NCBI GenBank assembly: GCA_030602885.1
Contig: JAUVYV010000007.1
Coordinates: 27,702-91,701 of the forward strand
Source of the DNA: Phycisphaerales bacterium
GTDB lineage: Bacteria > Planctomycetota > Phycisphaerae > Sedimentisphaerales > Anaerobacaceae
Reading direction: 5' to 3'
DNA: 64,000 nucleotides
The notes beneath the pieces are model-generated. The model was not told the DNA's origin and ran no database searches. It saw only the letters and a program-made list of their open reading frames with translations. The position numbers and the translations under genes are program-made. Below are positions 53,131-62,235 of the stretch, piece by piece (the first letter of the stretch is position 1; every line of letters starts with the position of its first letter).

Positions 53131-56100
53131 CTACTTTCCGCTCTTCGTCGGCTTGGTCCCGAATATCCCTAACGTCTCCCTGATGACCGGCAGCGTTGTC
53201 GTCTTTATCTGCGGGTCGTCGACGGTTCCTGTGATGTCGATTCGCACGACCGCCTGGCCGAGCCCTTCCGTTAGAGACCTTAAGATAGACGGGCTCGCTG
53301 TTGCCAGCCGGTGCCCTCGCGCGGTGAGAGTCAGATTCACATCTCTTTCCGACAAATCCATCCACCCCGACCCGCTGAATGCAAGTGACTCACCGGACAA
53401 ATCGAGCTTGCGGAAATACACGCGGTTATTTTTGATGTACGAATCCACTAACATCTTATCGAAGGCATGGTCTGTTGGCTCGGTCAGGTTCAGCACCGCA
53501 AGCAGCTTCGCAAACGGCGATAATCTGCCTACCTGCATGTGCGTTATATCCAGCCGGCAGTGACCTATGTCAAGAAAGCTGTCGCTCATCCGACCGACCA
53601 CATTCACCGAGCCGCTCATCCTGCCCGTCGTGTACGCGTCCATCGGCATGGGGTCGCTCTCTTTGTCCGAGAGAAATTCCCTCAAATCAGCATTCGTAAA
53701 GCCTGCCTTCAGGAGAAACTCGCCGCCCGTACCCGACCGGGTACTCAGTTCGAGCGTCCCTATCATTTTGCCGCCGTAGAAGTTCGCCAGCAGATTCCTT
53801 GAAATCCATTCTTCCGAAGCCGGTTTGTAATCGAAAACTGCTTCCGCTGTTCTGAGTGTCTTGCCGGCGAGCCTGAAGTTCTCCGCCGCAAGCTCGATCT
53901 GTCCGCCCCGCACACTGATCGAGCTGACGTCCGCGCCTCCACCTTCCAGTTCCAGTTGACCTGTCACTTTAATGTCTGACTGAATCGCTCTTCCGCGGAT
54001 ATTGTGAACCGCTCTTGCGGCGAGCTCATCAAATTCTATGCGGCTTTCAGTCAAATATATCTTACCCGTCACGTCCTGCAGGGGGTACGGAAGCATATTG
54101 CTGTCGAGGCTGTTGCCAAGACACTCGATTGTCAGACTGTTACCGGAACAGTCGCCGACGACGCCATTATCCAGATCGGCGGTGAAGCTGATTTTTCCTT
54201 CCGGCCCCAAATCAGCCACCAAACCGGCCAGCGGCTTGGGAAGTATCGACAGCAGGTCTTTGTCCAGCGGCATCTGTTCACCATGCACAGAGACGCAGTA
54301 GCCGAGACCGTCAGTGCCGCTGCCGGGCCTGAATTGGCCCGTTAGTGAAACCAGACCCTCGCCGTATCGACCTTTAAAATCCGTTATCTCTATCGAATCA
54401 GGTGTGAAAATCACCTCAGCCGAGACGTTTGACACAGCCAACGGCGACTCTTTCGCGCCCAGAGAAGCATCTTTGAAGGAAACGTCCGCTCTGTATGTGG
54501 TGCCGCCCTGATGCTCGTCCGGCGTAAACACAGCTATGTTCGCATCGAACAGCCCCGATAGCTCGAACAGCTCATAAAAGCTCTTCTGACTCGCCGGCAG
54601 TGACGCCTCAAGAGTCTTGTCCAATGGAACATTCTCTGCCTTGATCAGGATGTCGTAAATCGACTGCCCACTTTCAGTTGGCCTCGCCGTGCCGTTTATA
54701 CTTATCCTTCGGTCGTTCACTTGTGAAACGACGTTCGAAAAAGCCGTGCCCTCCTCGCTGAAAAATAGAAAACCTCTCGTATCATTGAGAGGATATGCAA
54801 ACCCCTCGTATTTCCCATCAACGTCAAGAAGCTCTACCGCAAGAGCAGCCCTCCTGTCCGTTCCCGACCACCGGCTAAGAGAGTAGTTCATCGCAACGAC
54901 TCCGCTCGGGGAGAAGGCCGACCAGAACTCCCGGGCCTGGGGCCCCAGCGCATCGTAAAGGTCCTTGTCCAACGCCATATTGTCGCTTGTTATCTGAACT
55001 TGGTATTTCCAGTCAGGGCCGAAATCCGCACACCAGCCGCTCACCTGTATCTCCACGTCCCCGTGACGACCTCTCACACTATCGAACGTCACGCTGTTCT
55101 CAGAAAAATCTATCTCGCCTCTGACCTGCTCGACCTTGTAAGGAAAATTTTTGTCCGATGCCGACCCATCCGTACAGTGAACTGTACCTGATATGGAACT
55201 TTCGGCTATTTCGTCGTAACGACCCGACGCGAGAAAGTCTATGTCAACTCTTCCCGCCGGACGATACCTCGCAAAGAACGTTTGCAGTCCGAGCAGCACC
55301 GGAAACTTTTCATATGCTGTCTCGCTTTCGAATGCGAACAATCTCTCTTTCGCACTTGGCGGTCCGAACAGGTCCTTTATCTTCACCGATAGCCAATAGG
55401 CCCTCTCTTCGACGTTGTACCTCAGCCTCGCATCGATGGTGTCTATGATCCATGGCCTGTCGAAGCCCGGTATGTCTTTCGATGAAATGCGACCCCCAAC
55501 CTCTATCCTGCCCGGGACCCACAAGCCCACGATACGGCTCTTTTCAAAGCTCTGCTCCGGCGTCGTCGTCACGCTGAAACTGTAGCCTCCGAGTATCTCC
55601 TCGGCAGGTCTGAAACTCGCCGATACCGGTGTGCTTGCCGCTATTCTGACGCGTCCGTCCCTGACCTTGCTGTATTGGACCTCCCCCTTCTCTAACCAGA
55701 TAAGAGGTATCTTGTCTTTTCCTTTCGGCCCGCGCGGCATAGTCAAAACCGACAGATTCCATCTGTCGGTGTCCAGGTCATGCTGAATGTTAAGCACAAA
55801 GTCGTCGACGGTTATCTCTTTAAGCCGGGGACTCAGCAGAAACAGACTTAGCAGGCTGAACCGCGCATGGACGGACTCGGCCTTGAGTATCGAGTTGTCA
55901 TAACTGCGTGAACGGTGCGGCTTGACTACGAGGTCTTCGATAAACACTGAGCCGTTCGGGTCAAATCGTACCGCTTCGAACTCGATTTTCGTATTGGTCA
56001 GCTCCGAAATCTGCCCAATCGCTATCTTCGGCAGTGCCCGCCTCGCAAGTATATAAACAAGCCACAGCAGAAAGGCCAGAACCGCAAACTCAAAGAACCA

Positions 56101-56157
56101 TCGAAGGATGTTTCTGCCGCTCTTGGCCCTGGCAGAATGGTTTGAAACTGCCGGCAT
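53131..56157 (-). CDS. AsmA-like large envelope protein
   Basis: 1008-aa inner-membrane-anchored protein. One N-terminal helix ([21 protein letters not shown]) precedes a long repetitive beta-rich region ([90 protein letters not shown]) as in AsmA/TamB/YhdP proteins that carry lipids between membranes. The C-terminal AsmA_2-type segment ([26 protein letters not shown]) supports the family. It is 20 bp from purD on the same strand. Confidence 0.8.
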   Translation of the reverse strand: MPAVSNHSARAKSGRNILRWFFEFAVLAFLLWLVYILARRALPKIAIGQISELTNTKIEFEAVRFDPNGSVFIEDLVVKPHRSRSYDNSILKAESVHARFSLLSLFLLSPRLKEITVDDFVLNIQHDLDTDRWNLSVLTMPRGPKGKDKIPLIWLEKGEVQYSKVRDGRVRIAASTPVSASFRPAEEILGGYSFSVTTTPEQSFEKSRIVGLWVPGRIEVGGRISSKDIPGFDRPWIIDTIDARLRYNVEERAYWLSVKIKDLFGPPSAKERLFAFESETAYEKFPVLLGLQTFFARYRPAGRVDIDFLASGRYDEIAESSISGTVHCTDGSASDKNFPYKVEQVRGEIDFSENSVTFDSVRGRHGDVEIQVSGWCADFGPDWKYQVQITSDNMALDKDLYDALGPQAREFWSAFSPSGVVAMNYSLSRWSGTDRRAALAVELLDVDGKYEGFAYPLNDTRGFLFFSEEGTAFSNVVSQVNDRRISINGTARPTESGQSIYDILIKAENVPLDKTLEASLPASQKSFYELFELSGLFDANIAVFTPDEHQGGTTYRADVSFKDASLGAKESPLAVSNVSAEVIFTPDSIEITDFKGRYGEGLVSLTGQFRPGSGTDGLGYCVSVHGEQMPLDKDLLSILPKPLAGLVADLGPEGKISFTADLDNGVVGDCSGNSLTIECLGNSLDSNMLPYPLQDVTGKIYLTESRIEFDELAARAVHNIRGRAIQSDIKVTGQLELEGGGADVSSISVRGGQIELAAENFRLAGKTLRTAEAVFDYKPASEEWISRNLLANFYGGKMIGTLELSTRSGTGGEFLLKAGFTNADLREFLSDKESDPMPMDAYTTGRMSGSVNVVGRMSDSFLDIGHCRLDITHMQVGRLSPFAKLLAVLNLTEPTDHAFDKMLVDSYIKNNRVYFRKLDLSGESLAFSGSGWMDLSERDVNLTLTARGHRLATASPSILRSLTEGLGQAVVRIDITGTVDDPQIKTTTLPVIRETLGIFGTKPTKSGK

Positions 56158-56177
56158 ATCCTTATTACCACAGCTCT

Positions 56178-57455
56178 CTATTTTCTGATTTTGTTCGCCT
56201 TGTCCGCGATGTCTGTGCGACAGTATGCCCCGTCGAATTTGATCTTCTCCACCGCTTCGTATGCCTTCACCTTGGCATCCGAAATCGTCGCGCCCAAAGC
56301 GGTCACGCCGAGTACTCTGCCACCGCTGGTCACCAGCTCATCGTCCTGCACAGCCGTGCCGGCGTGGAAAACCGCCACGTCATCCAGAGCTTCCGCTGCA
56401 TCTACCCCCGTTATTACCTTGCCCTTCTCGTAGTTACCCGGATAGCCCCCTGATGCCATCACCACGCACACCGCCGGCCGCCGGTCCCACTGTAATGTCA
56501 CTTTGTCAAGCCTCCCGTCGCACACCGCCTCGCATACCTCGAGCAAATCGCTCTTCATACGCATCAGAATCGGCTGTGTCTCCGGGTCGCCGAACCTGAC
56601 GTTGAACTCCAGGACCCTCGGCCCGCCGGCCGTTATCATAAGACCGGCATACAACACTCCCTTGTATGGCGTGCCGTTGCGATTCATCCCATCAACTATA
56701 GGAACCAGAATCTCACGTTCAATCTGGCTCATAAGCGCATCAGTCACTACAGGGGCGGGACTGTAAGCGCCCATCCCGCCCGTATTCGGGCCCGTGTCAC
56801 CATCTCCTATCGGCTTGTGGTCCTGGCTCGACTCCATAACGTAAATAGTCCGCCCGTCCACAAACGCCAATATCGACACCTCCTCACCTATCAGCTTGTC
56901 CTCTACGATAATCTTGTCCCCGGCCGAGCCGAATGCCTTCTCCACCATTATTCTTTCTGCCGCAAGTATCCCGTCCGATGGCTCGTCGCAGACGATAACA
57001 CCTTTGCCTTTTGCAAGACCCGCTGCTTTTACAACAACCGGCTCGTCTCTGCTTGCAATATACGCCTTTGCATCTTCATATCGGTCGAAGATCCTCCCTT
57101 CTGCCATCGACATCGAGCAGCTCCGCATCATCTGCCTGGCAAACGCCTTGTCCGCTTCCAATTGTGCCGCCTCTTTGCTCGGACCGAACGCCTTTATCCC
57201 CTCTTGCTCGAATGCATCCACAACGCCCATTGCAAGCGGCCCTTCCGGCCCGACCATAACCAGACCCACCCTGTTCTCCTTCGCGAAACGAATCAGCTTC
57301 TCCGTCTGGTCTGCTGCGATTGGCACATTGCGCCCGCATCCTGCAGTCCCGGGATTACCGGGTGCAATAAAAAGCTTGCCCAGCCGCTTCGATTGCGCCA
57401 GCTTCCACGCCAGTGCGTGCTCACGACCACCGCCGCCGATCAATAGTACATTCAT
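56178..57455 (-). CDS. purD: phosphoribosylamine-glycine ligase
   Basis: 425-aa GAR synthetase, second step of purine synthesis, joining phosphoribosylamine and glycine with ATP. Features: MNVLLIGGGGREHALAWKLAQS, GPEGPLAMGVVDAFE, an ATP-grasp core with VVKAAGLAKGKGVIVCD and DHKPIGDGDTGPNTGGMGAYSPAP, and EFNVRFGDPETQPILMRM with metal ligands. Length and motifs are complete. It is divergent from an unknown membrane protein. Confidence 0.97.
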   Translation of the reverse strand: MNVLLIGGGGREHALAWKLAQSKRLGKLFIAPGNPGTAGCGRNVPIAADQTEKLIRFAKENRVGLVMVGPEGPLAMGVVDAFEQEGIKAFGPSKEAAQLEADKAFARQMMRSCSMSMAEGRIFDRYEDAKAYIASRDEPVVVKAAGLAKGKGVIVCDEPSDGILAAERIMVEKAFGSAGDKIIVEDKLIGEEVSILAFVDGRTIYVMESSQDHKPIGDGDTGPNTGGMGAYSPAPVVTDALMSQIEREILVPIVDGMNRNGTPYKGVLYAGLMITAGGPRVLEFNVRFGDPETQPILMRMKSDLLEVCEAVCDGRLDKVTLQWDRRPAVCVVMASGGYPGNYEKGKVITGVDAAEALDDVAVFHAGTAVQDDELVTSGGRVLGVTALGATISDAKVKAYEAVEKIKFDGAYCRTDIADKANKIRK

Positions 57456-57630
57456 TCCATGACCTCAAAATCACATTCTCTTGTGCACCCGAGATGCTGT
57501 TGCGTATCTGCTCTGCAGATGCGCCGCTGAATAATCTAACAGACGAAACCGCATTGCTCAAGTGCATAATTGGCATTGATGCGCCGCGGTTGAAATGGTA
57601 TTCTATTCGGCACTGAATAGAGACCGGTTT

Positions 57631-58554
57631 ATGGAATTGTCCTGGCCAATCAAATTGAGAATTGCCGGCGCCGCCGCCGTCGGGATCCTCCTTATAGGAA
57701 TCCTGGCCTGGCCGATAGTCGCTCCCCCAGACCCATTTGCGGGACTGTCGCTGATTACAGGGGCCGTCACGGTCACTGACGCCGTAATACTCCTGGCCCT
57801 GGCCTTTCTTGCCGGGCTAATCGCCTATTTCCTCACCTGGCCGTACGGCCGGCATATCGCAGTCCTTGCCGCACCGGCCGGACTTGCCGTCTGGGCGATG
57901 CGAACAGGCAGCATGGCCGACCTTGTGCAACGAAATCACGCTCCTGCAGCGAGACAGCATCTGCTCAATGTCATTAGATTCGAGCCGTTCTTCTGGCTGG
58001 CCGTGGTCGCAGCAGGATTTGCCGCAGTCCTTGTTGCCCACAAGCTCTGCCCGGCTCAGGACGCGGACAACACGGCGGTCAGGTCACGCTCGCGACGCCC
58101 GCAATACGTACTTTTTTTGATTGCTTTTGCTGCTTCTGTTGCCCTGACCGAGTTTTTTGTCGGAATCTTCGCCGCTGATGTTGCGATTCCAGACAGCCGC
58201 CTGGGCTCAGTCACAGGTCAGCCGCCGCAGGTGCAAATTGCCTTCGCGCTGCTGGTCTCATTCGGGCTCGTCGCATTTGTCGCAAAGAGATTCCTGAGCG
58301 TTGGCTATATCGTCCCCGTCGCAGCAAGCGCGTTTCTAACTGCCTTTTCGGTAACTTTTTATACCAAAACAGACCTTCTCAAATATCTCTGCGACCACTG
58401 GCCCGCTGCCTTCTTTCATAGGCCCGTCCTCTCTATATTACCACTGCAAATGGTTGCCTTCGGAACACTTGGTGCCCTTGCCGGGTACTGGCTCGCCATA
58501 AGATATGACTACTGGCGGCAGCACGAGAACAAAGGTCACAAAGACCACCGATAG
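57631..58554 (+). CDS. multi-pass membrane protein of unknown function
   Basis: 307-aa integral membrane protein. Hydrophobic stretches include AAAVGILLIGILAWPIVA, VTDAVILLALAFLAGLIAYFL, IAVLAAPAGLAVWAM, FFWLAVVAAGFAAVLVA, YVLFLIAFAASVALTEFFVGIF, IAFALLVSFGLVAFVA, YIVPVAASAFLTAFSVTFY and LQMVAFGTLGALAGYWLAI: about eight helices. A loop of charged residues (QDADNTAVRSRSRRPQ) divides it into halves. No family recognised. Start at ATG 57631; an upstream ATG would add 12 residues of poor homology potential. Confidence 0.7.
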   Translation: MELSWPIKLRIAGAAAVGILLIGILAWPIVAPPDPFAGLSLITGAVTVTDAVILLALAFLAGLIAYFLTWPYGRHIAVLAAPAGLAVWAMRTGSMADLVQRNHAPAARQHLLNVIRFEPFFWLAVVAAGFAAVLVAHKLCPAQDADNTAVRSRSRRPQYVLFLIAFAASVALTEFFVGIFAADVAIPDSRLGSVTGQPPQVQIAFALLVSFGLVAFVAKRFLSVGYIVPVAASAFLTAFSVTFYTKTDLLKYLCDHWPAAFFHRPVLSILPLQMVAFGTLGALAGYWLAIRYDYWRQHENKGHKDHR

Positions 58555-58846
58555 CGGCCTTGCTTCAATAGGTCCAACCCACCTTTTTTATTGCCCCCGC
58601 CGGAACGTAACTGCCTACACATCAAACACTTACACATCTGCCGTCCCATAAGTGCATCGGACGCGAAGAACAAAAGCAAAATTGGTTGTTTTCGCCTCCT
58701 GAATTAGCCGAAGATATTACGTGTGCCGGGGCGCACTTGACTTTCATGCCCTTGTCACACGCCACACTGAGTGGCAGCGGGGTGAACAGCGGTGGTATTT
58801 GCTTCGTAATATATGTGGTAAGGCCAACCTGCAAAAGGAGTTGAAA
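58555..58846. other. intergenic region upstream of csrA
   Basis: 292 bp with no gene. An AAGGAG ribosome-binding site lies just before the csrA ATG, as expected. TTGACT near 58737 could be a -35, but no matching -10 was found. Confidence 0.4.
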
Positions 58847-59044
58847 ATGTTGGTTCTGAGCAGACAAAAAGATGAATCCATTATGATAGGTGACGATGTC
58901 GAGGTCACCATCGTAGATGTGCGCGGCGATAAGGTGCGGCTGGGAATTACCGCGCCGAGGAGTATACCGGTGCATCGGAGAGAGGTATACGACGCCATTC
59001 AGCGAGAAAAGGATCAAAAGGCCGCCCATAATACTGAACAGTAA
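58847..59044 (+). CDS. csrA: carbon storage regulator (translational regulator)
   Basis: 65-aa RNA-binding protein that blocks ribosome-binding sites of target mRNAs. [52 protein letters not shown] is the complete CsrA fold, with the RNA-binding Leu4/Arg6 and the C-terminal VHRREVY. AAAAGGAG precedes ATG 58847. There is no fliW or flagellin gene nearby, the usual planctomycete or Firmicutes context. An ATPase or sugar target is not apparent. Confidence 0.95.
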   Translation: MLVLSRQKDESIMIGDDVEVTIVDVRGDKVRLGITAPRSIPVHRREVYDAIQREKDQKAAHNTEQ

Positions 59045-59163
59045 AAGGCCGCCAGTGGTCAACAACATCTGTTTTGACTTTTCCGTATTGGCCTGTTCTC
59101 ACTCGCAGCTTGAATAGGCCGATTTCTTTGCGCCCCCACAAAAAATTCCGGCAAAAATTGCCC

Positions 59164-59191
59164 TTGACAAACCACTGAGTTTACACATAAG
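59164..59191 (+). promoter_or_regulatory. possible promoter upstream of ribokinase
   Basis: TTGACA (59164-59169), 16-bp spacer, CATAAG (59186-59191; 4 of 6). Transcription would begin near 59198, which supports the downstream ATG 59261. Confidence 0.4.
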
Positions 59192-59260
59192 CTCCACCCA
59201 ATGCGTAAGCACAAACGTTTGCTCCTCGCACACCAAACAGATGAAATGCGGGGTCTTCCT

Positions 59261-60187
59261 ATGGCGAAAGACAAGCCGATAGTGGTCGTTGTTGGCAGCA
59301 GCAATATGGATTTGGTCTGCAAATCGGAAAGAATCCCCGTCGTGGGCGAAACCATTCTCGGCGGTGACTTTCTGATGGTCCCAGGCGGCAAAGGCGCCAA
59401 CCAGGCCGTTGCCGCCGCAAAGCTCGGTGCAGAGGTCTTTTTCATTGCCCGGCTCGGCGATGACATCTTCGGCGCCAAATCACTCGAAAACTTCAAAAAC
59501 GTCGGACTAAACGCCAAACACGTACTCCGCACCTCCGATGCACCATCCGGCGTCGCCCTGATTATGGTGGACGAAAAAGGCAACAACTCGATTGTCGTCG
59601 CCCCCGGTGCCAACAGCAAGCTCTCAGCCGAGGACATTGAAAAGGCCAGGGCCGATATCGCCTCCGCAGGTGCTCTCGTCGCGCAGTTGGAGGTGCCTCT
59701 CGAGACGATTGAACACGCCGCCGACCTGGTAAAAAGTTCGAACGTGCCCTTCGTCCTCGACCCTGCCCCCGCCAGAGAGCTTTCCGACGAGCTTCTGCAG
59801 AAGGTGGACGTGCTTACACCGAATGAAACGGAAGCCCGGATTCTTACGGGTATCGATGTCACCGGCGAGAATAGCGCTCGCCGGGCATCGGAAAAACTTC
59901 TCGGCAGGGGTGTCAAGACCGTGATTCTGACGATGGGCAAAGATGGTTTCTTGCTCACCGATAGTGACCAGTCGCAGTTCGTCTCGGCCCAAAAGATAGA
60001 TGCCGTTGACAGCACCGCCGCCGGCGACGCCTTCACCGGCGCACTGGCGGTCGGCATCGCCGAAGGAAAGTCACTTCTCGATGCCGCCCTCTTTGCCAAC
60101 TACGTCGCAGCCCTTTCCGTTACGAAGATGGGTGCGCAGTCGTCTATGCCTGCGATTACCGAGGTGGAAAATTTCATGAAGAGCTGA
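59261..60187 (+). CDS. rbsK: ribokinase
   Basis: 308-aa PfkB-family kinase phosphorylating ribose to ribose 5-phosphate. PIVVVVGSSNMDLVCKSERIP and GGDFLMVPGGKGANQAVAAAKLGAEV are the ribose-binding segments, VDVLTPNETEARILTG the mid-motif, and AVDSTAAGDAFTGALAVG the anion hole with the catalytic Asp. ATG 59261 is chosen at the start of homology; longer in-frame starts lie at or before the predicted transcript start. It is followed after 46 bp by a sugar permease, so the two probably form an uptake-and-activation unit. Confidence 0.95.
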   Translation: MAKDKPIVVVVGSSNMDLVCKSERIPVVGETILGGDFLMVPGGKGANQAVAAAKLGAEVFFIARLGDDIFGAKSLENFKNVGLNAKHVLRTSDAPSGVALIMVDEKGNNSIVVAPGANSKLSAEDIEKARADIASAGALVAQLEVPLETIEHAADLVKSSNVPFVLDPAPARELSDELLQKVDVLTPNETEARILTGIDVTGENSARRASEKLLGRGVKTVILTMGKDGFLLTDSDQSQFVSAQKIDAVDSTAAGDAFTGALAVGIAEGKSLLDAALFANYVAALSVTKMGAQSSMPAITEVENFMKS

Positions 60188-60233
60188 GCCGCTGTGCTCG
60201 CAATTGACCCAATGTAAAAGGAAGGTTTCGAAA

Positions 60234-61250
60234 ATGGTAATTATTGAAAACTACGGTCTCGCCGTCGTAATGTGCGTAATCACGATGATTTGCTGGGGCT
60301 CCTGGGCCAACACACAGAAGCTCGCAAGCAGGGAATGGAAGTTCCAGCTCTTCTACTGGGACTATTCCATCGGCGTCCTCCTGTTCACTCTCATCCTCGC
60401 CCTGACGATGGGCAGCATGGGCTCGGGTGGCAGGGGGTTCTTCGCAGATGTAGGTCAGGCAAGCACAAAGTATCTCGGCTTTGCACTGCTCGGCGGTGTC
60501 ATCTTCAACATCGCCAACATCCTTCTCGTCGCCGCCATCGACATCGCAGGCTTGGCCGTCGCATTTCCAGTCGGCATCGGCCTGGCGCTCGTCATCGGCG
60601 CAATTACCATATACCGCGTTGACCCCACCGGAAAGGCCTCAATCCTCGCACTCGGCGTCGCAGCCGTCGCAATCGCCATAATATTAGATGCGCTCGCATA
60701 CAAGAAATTGCAGACCGGCGGGCAAAAAGCCGGCGCAAAGGGTATCGTCCTTTCGGTCGCATGCGGTATCCTTATGGGATTCTTCTTCAGATGGGTCGCC
60801 GCCGCCATGCCTTCCAACCTCAGCGACCTGGCCCTGCCAGCCGAGGCCGGAAAGCTCACTCCCTATACCGCCCTTGTCTTCTTCTCACTTGGCCTGTTAA
60901 TCTCCAACTTCATTTTCAACACGATAGGCGTAAAGCTCATCACAGGCCGCTCCGAACCGCTCGCCGACTATATCAAAAAAGGAAATCCCCGTCTGCACCT
61001 CGTCGGAATAGTAGGGGGTATGATTTGGAGCGTAGGCATGTCGTTCAGCATCTTAGCCGGTGACAGAGCCGGATACGCAATCTCATACTCGCTCGGCCAG
61101 GGCGCTACCATGGTCGCCGCATTCTGGGGAGTCTTCATCTGGAAGGAATTCAAAACTGCTCCGAAAGGCACGAACCCGCTCATCGCACTGATGTTCTTGT
61201 TCTTCATCATCGGCCTGGCCCTCATCACCATCGCAAACGCCCCAACCTAA
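60234..61250 (+). CDS. GRP/RhaT-type sugar permease (drug/metabolite transporter superfamily)
   Basis: 338-aa inner-membrane carrier with ten predicted helices. Opening YGLAVVMCVITMICWGSWANTQKLASREWKFQLFYWDYSIG is typical of the glucose/ribose uptake (GRP) family, as are GLAVAFPVGIGLALVIGAI and ISYSLGQGATMVAAFWGVFIWKEFK. ATG 60234 has AAGGAAGG upstream. Its pairing with ribokinase suggests ribose or another pentose as substrate. A hairpin with a T-run, also the first REP copy, lies 22 bp after the stop. Confidence 0.88.
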   Translation: MVIIENYGLAVVMCVITMICWGSWANTQKLASREWKFQLFYWDYSIGVLLFTLILALTMGSMGSGGRGFFADVGQASTKYLGFALLGGVIFNIANILLVAAIDIAGLAVAFPVGIGLALVIGAITIYRVDPTGKASILALGVAAVAIAIILDALAYKKLQTGGQKAGAKGIVLSVACGILMGFFFRWVAAAMPSNLSDLALPAEAGKLTPYTALVFFSLGLLISNFIFNTIGVKLITGRSEPLADYIKKGNPRLHLVGIVGGMIWSVGMSFSILAGDRAGYAISYSLGQGATMVAAFWGVFIWKEFKTAPKGTNPLIALMFLFFIIGLALITIANAPT

Positions 61251-61271
61251 CCCGCCTTTTACCCTGCACTT

Positions 61272-61299
61272 AACCCCCCAATTTCATTGGGGGGTTTTT
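61272..61299 (+). terminator. REP hairpin 1, also likely terminator of the sugar permease
   Basis: CCCCCCAAT (61274-61282), loop TTC, ATTGGGGGG (61286-61294), extended by AA/TT to 11 bp and followed by a run of T. It would stop transcription from the permease gene. Unlike the other copies it is preceded by CTTAA, not TTAG. Confidence 0.75.
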
Positions 61300-61322
61300 G
61301 ATTTGCGCAGGTTATCATTTAG

Positions 61323-61343
61323 CCCCCCAATTTTATTGGGGGG
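61323..61343. repeat. REP hairpin 2
   Basis: CCCCCCAAT, loop TTT, ATTGGGGGG; preceded by CATTTAG. 9-bp perfect stem. Confidence 0.8.
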
Positions 61344-61389
61344 TTCTTATCTTATCCGGTTTCATTGGCGGGTTCCGTCAAACTCCCGT

Positions 61390-61842
61390 TCAGGCATCGT
61401 TATGGGCGTTGACGTAGGCGATTCTTCTTTCGATGGATTCATCGTCGTAACAGTATCTTTTGTCAAAACCCTTCGTCCATACGCGTCCGGAGATTCCGCA
61501 TTCGCGTAGTGCCGCCTGGGCGGCATTTTTATAATGGGCTACAATTCGGCCTATCGAAAACGGAGTGTACCCGACAAGAACATGAATGTGATCCGAGCAC
61601 ACCGCCAGCGCAAGAATCTTATGTGAATAACGCTCGGCCTTGGCAAGTATGGCCTCGGCAACGATTTTACGCTGCGTTTTCGATAACTTCACGGGCGCCT
61701 TGGCAAGAGATTCTTTATTTGATTTTGCAAGCGAATCATTTGCAGGCAGGGTTTTGCCTTTCTTAACATATTGTCGTTCATCACCCTGCAGCCATGTCCC
61801 GTAGGTTGTCCAAGTAATCATAAATGCGAGCATTTTTGCCAT
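61390..61842 (-). CDS. REP-associated tyrosine transposase (RAYT, Y1/IS200-like)
   Basis: 150-aa Y1-type HuH single-strand DNA transposase. ITWTTYGTWLQGDERQYV opens it, the HuH pair is His85-Ile-His87 in CSDHIHVLVGY, the likely catalytic Tyr is Tyr104 in RIVAHYKNAAQAAL, and VWTKGFDKRYCYDDESIERRIAYV is the C-terminal family block. All key residues are present, so it may be active. The ATG at 61842 is preferred; an in-frame ATG at 61887 would add 15 residues and place the start against REP hairpin 3. It lies between hairpin clusters and is read opposite to its neighbours. It differs from true IS200 in not being flanked by a cargo gene. Confidence 0.88.
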   Translation of the reverse strand: MAKMLAFMITWTTYGTWLQGDERQYVKKGKTLPANDSLAKSNKESLAKAPVKLSKTQRKIVAEAILAKAERYSHKILALAVCSDHIHVLVGYTPFSIGRIVAHYKNAAQAALRECGISGRVWTKGFDKRYCYDDESIERRIAYVNAHNDA

Positions 61843-61891
61843 AATCCAATTATAGAACCCCGCACGAAAATCGACAAGTCTGGACATTTAG

Positions 61892-61912
61892 CCCCCCAAT
61901 TTCATTGGGGGG
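61892..61912. repeat. REP hairpin 3
   Basis: CCCCCCAAT, loop TTC, ATTGGGGGG; preceded by CATTTAG. Located just upstream of the transposase start. Confidence 0.8.
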
Positions 61913-61990
61913 TTGTTTATTTAGGGGGTTTTTGTCCTTTTCATCGGGGGTTCTTATCCGTTTTCATTGGGGGGTTTTCATTGCGTGGTT
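61913..61990. repeat. series of REP half-copies
   Basis: Four partial repeats resembling only the right arm and tail of the hairpin: TTAGGGGGTTTTT, TTTCATCGGGGGTTC, TTTCATTGGGGGGTTTT and TTCATTGCGTGGTTT. They lie between hairpins 3 and 4 and lack the left arm. Confidence 0.6.
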
Positions 61991-62000
61991 TATCATTTAG

Positions 62001-62021
62001 CCCCCCAATTTCATTGGGGGG
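62001..62021. repeat. REP hairpin 4
   Basis: CCCCCCAAT, loop TTC, ATTGGGGGG; preceded by CATTTAG and followed by TTTTTGATTTGCGCAGG exactly as after hairpin 1. Confidence 0.8.
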
Positions 62022-62049
62022 TTTTTGATTTGCGCAGGTTATCATTTAG

Positions 62050-62071
62050 CCCCGCAATTTTATTGCGCGGG
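62050..62071. repeat. REP hairpin 5, with compensatory change
   Basis: CCCCGCAAT, loop TTT, ATTGCG(C)GGG; preceded by CATTTAG. Compared with hairpin 2, one C-G pair has become G-C on both arms, with one bulged C, so pairing is kept. This supports selection for the folded form. Confidence 0.7.
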
Positions 62072-62139
62072 TTATTTCATTGGGGTTTCATCCCAATTTC
62101 ATTGCGAGGGTGAATCTCCGCTATACGCTATCTTTTCCT

Positions 62140-62168
62140 TTGACGGCAAGTGCGGAGTTGGATATTAT
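62140..62168 (+). promoter_or_regulatory. promoter for the PIN-domain gene
   Basis: TTGACG (62140-62145), 17-bp spacer, TATTAT (62163-62168), each matching 5 of 6. Transcription would begin near 62175, 60 bp before the ATG 62236. Confidence 0.6.
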
Positions 62169-62235
62169 ATGGTCGAGAAATAAAAACAGAACAAGTTCAC
62201 AGTTTACCATTCAATCTTTGAAATGGAAATTTCTG

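Larger units (their letters stand above)
61260..62110. mobile_element. RAYT-REP element: transposase gene with flanking hairpin clusters
   Basis: Region of five near-identical hairpins (61272-61296, 61323-61343, 61892-61912, 62001-62021, 62050-62071) plus half-copies, bracketing a REP-associated tyrosine transposase gene. An approximately 72-bp segment is present on both sides (61274-61345 and 62001-62073). Four of the hairpins are preceded by CATTTAG. This is the arrangement known for RAYTs and their cognate REPs. Confidence 0.8.

Noticed and set aside
52952..53365. N-terminal extension of ClpB by 138 residues
   Set aside because: The extra residues are the antisense of the AsmA-like gene and its downstream gap; ClpB homology begins at 52951.
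61260..62110. CRISPR array
   Set aside because: The repeats are palindromic hairpins at irregular distances with a transposase gene inside, no uniform spacers and no cas genes.
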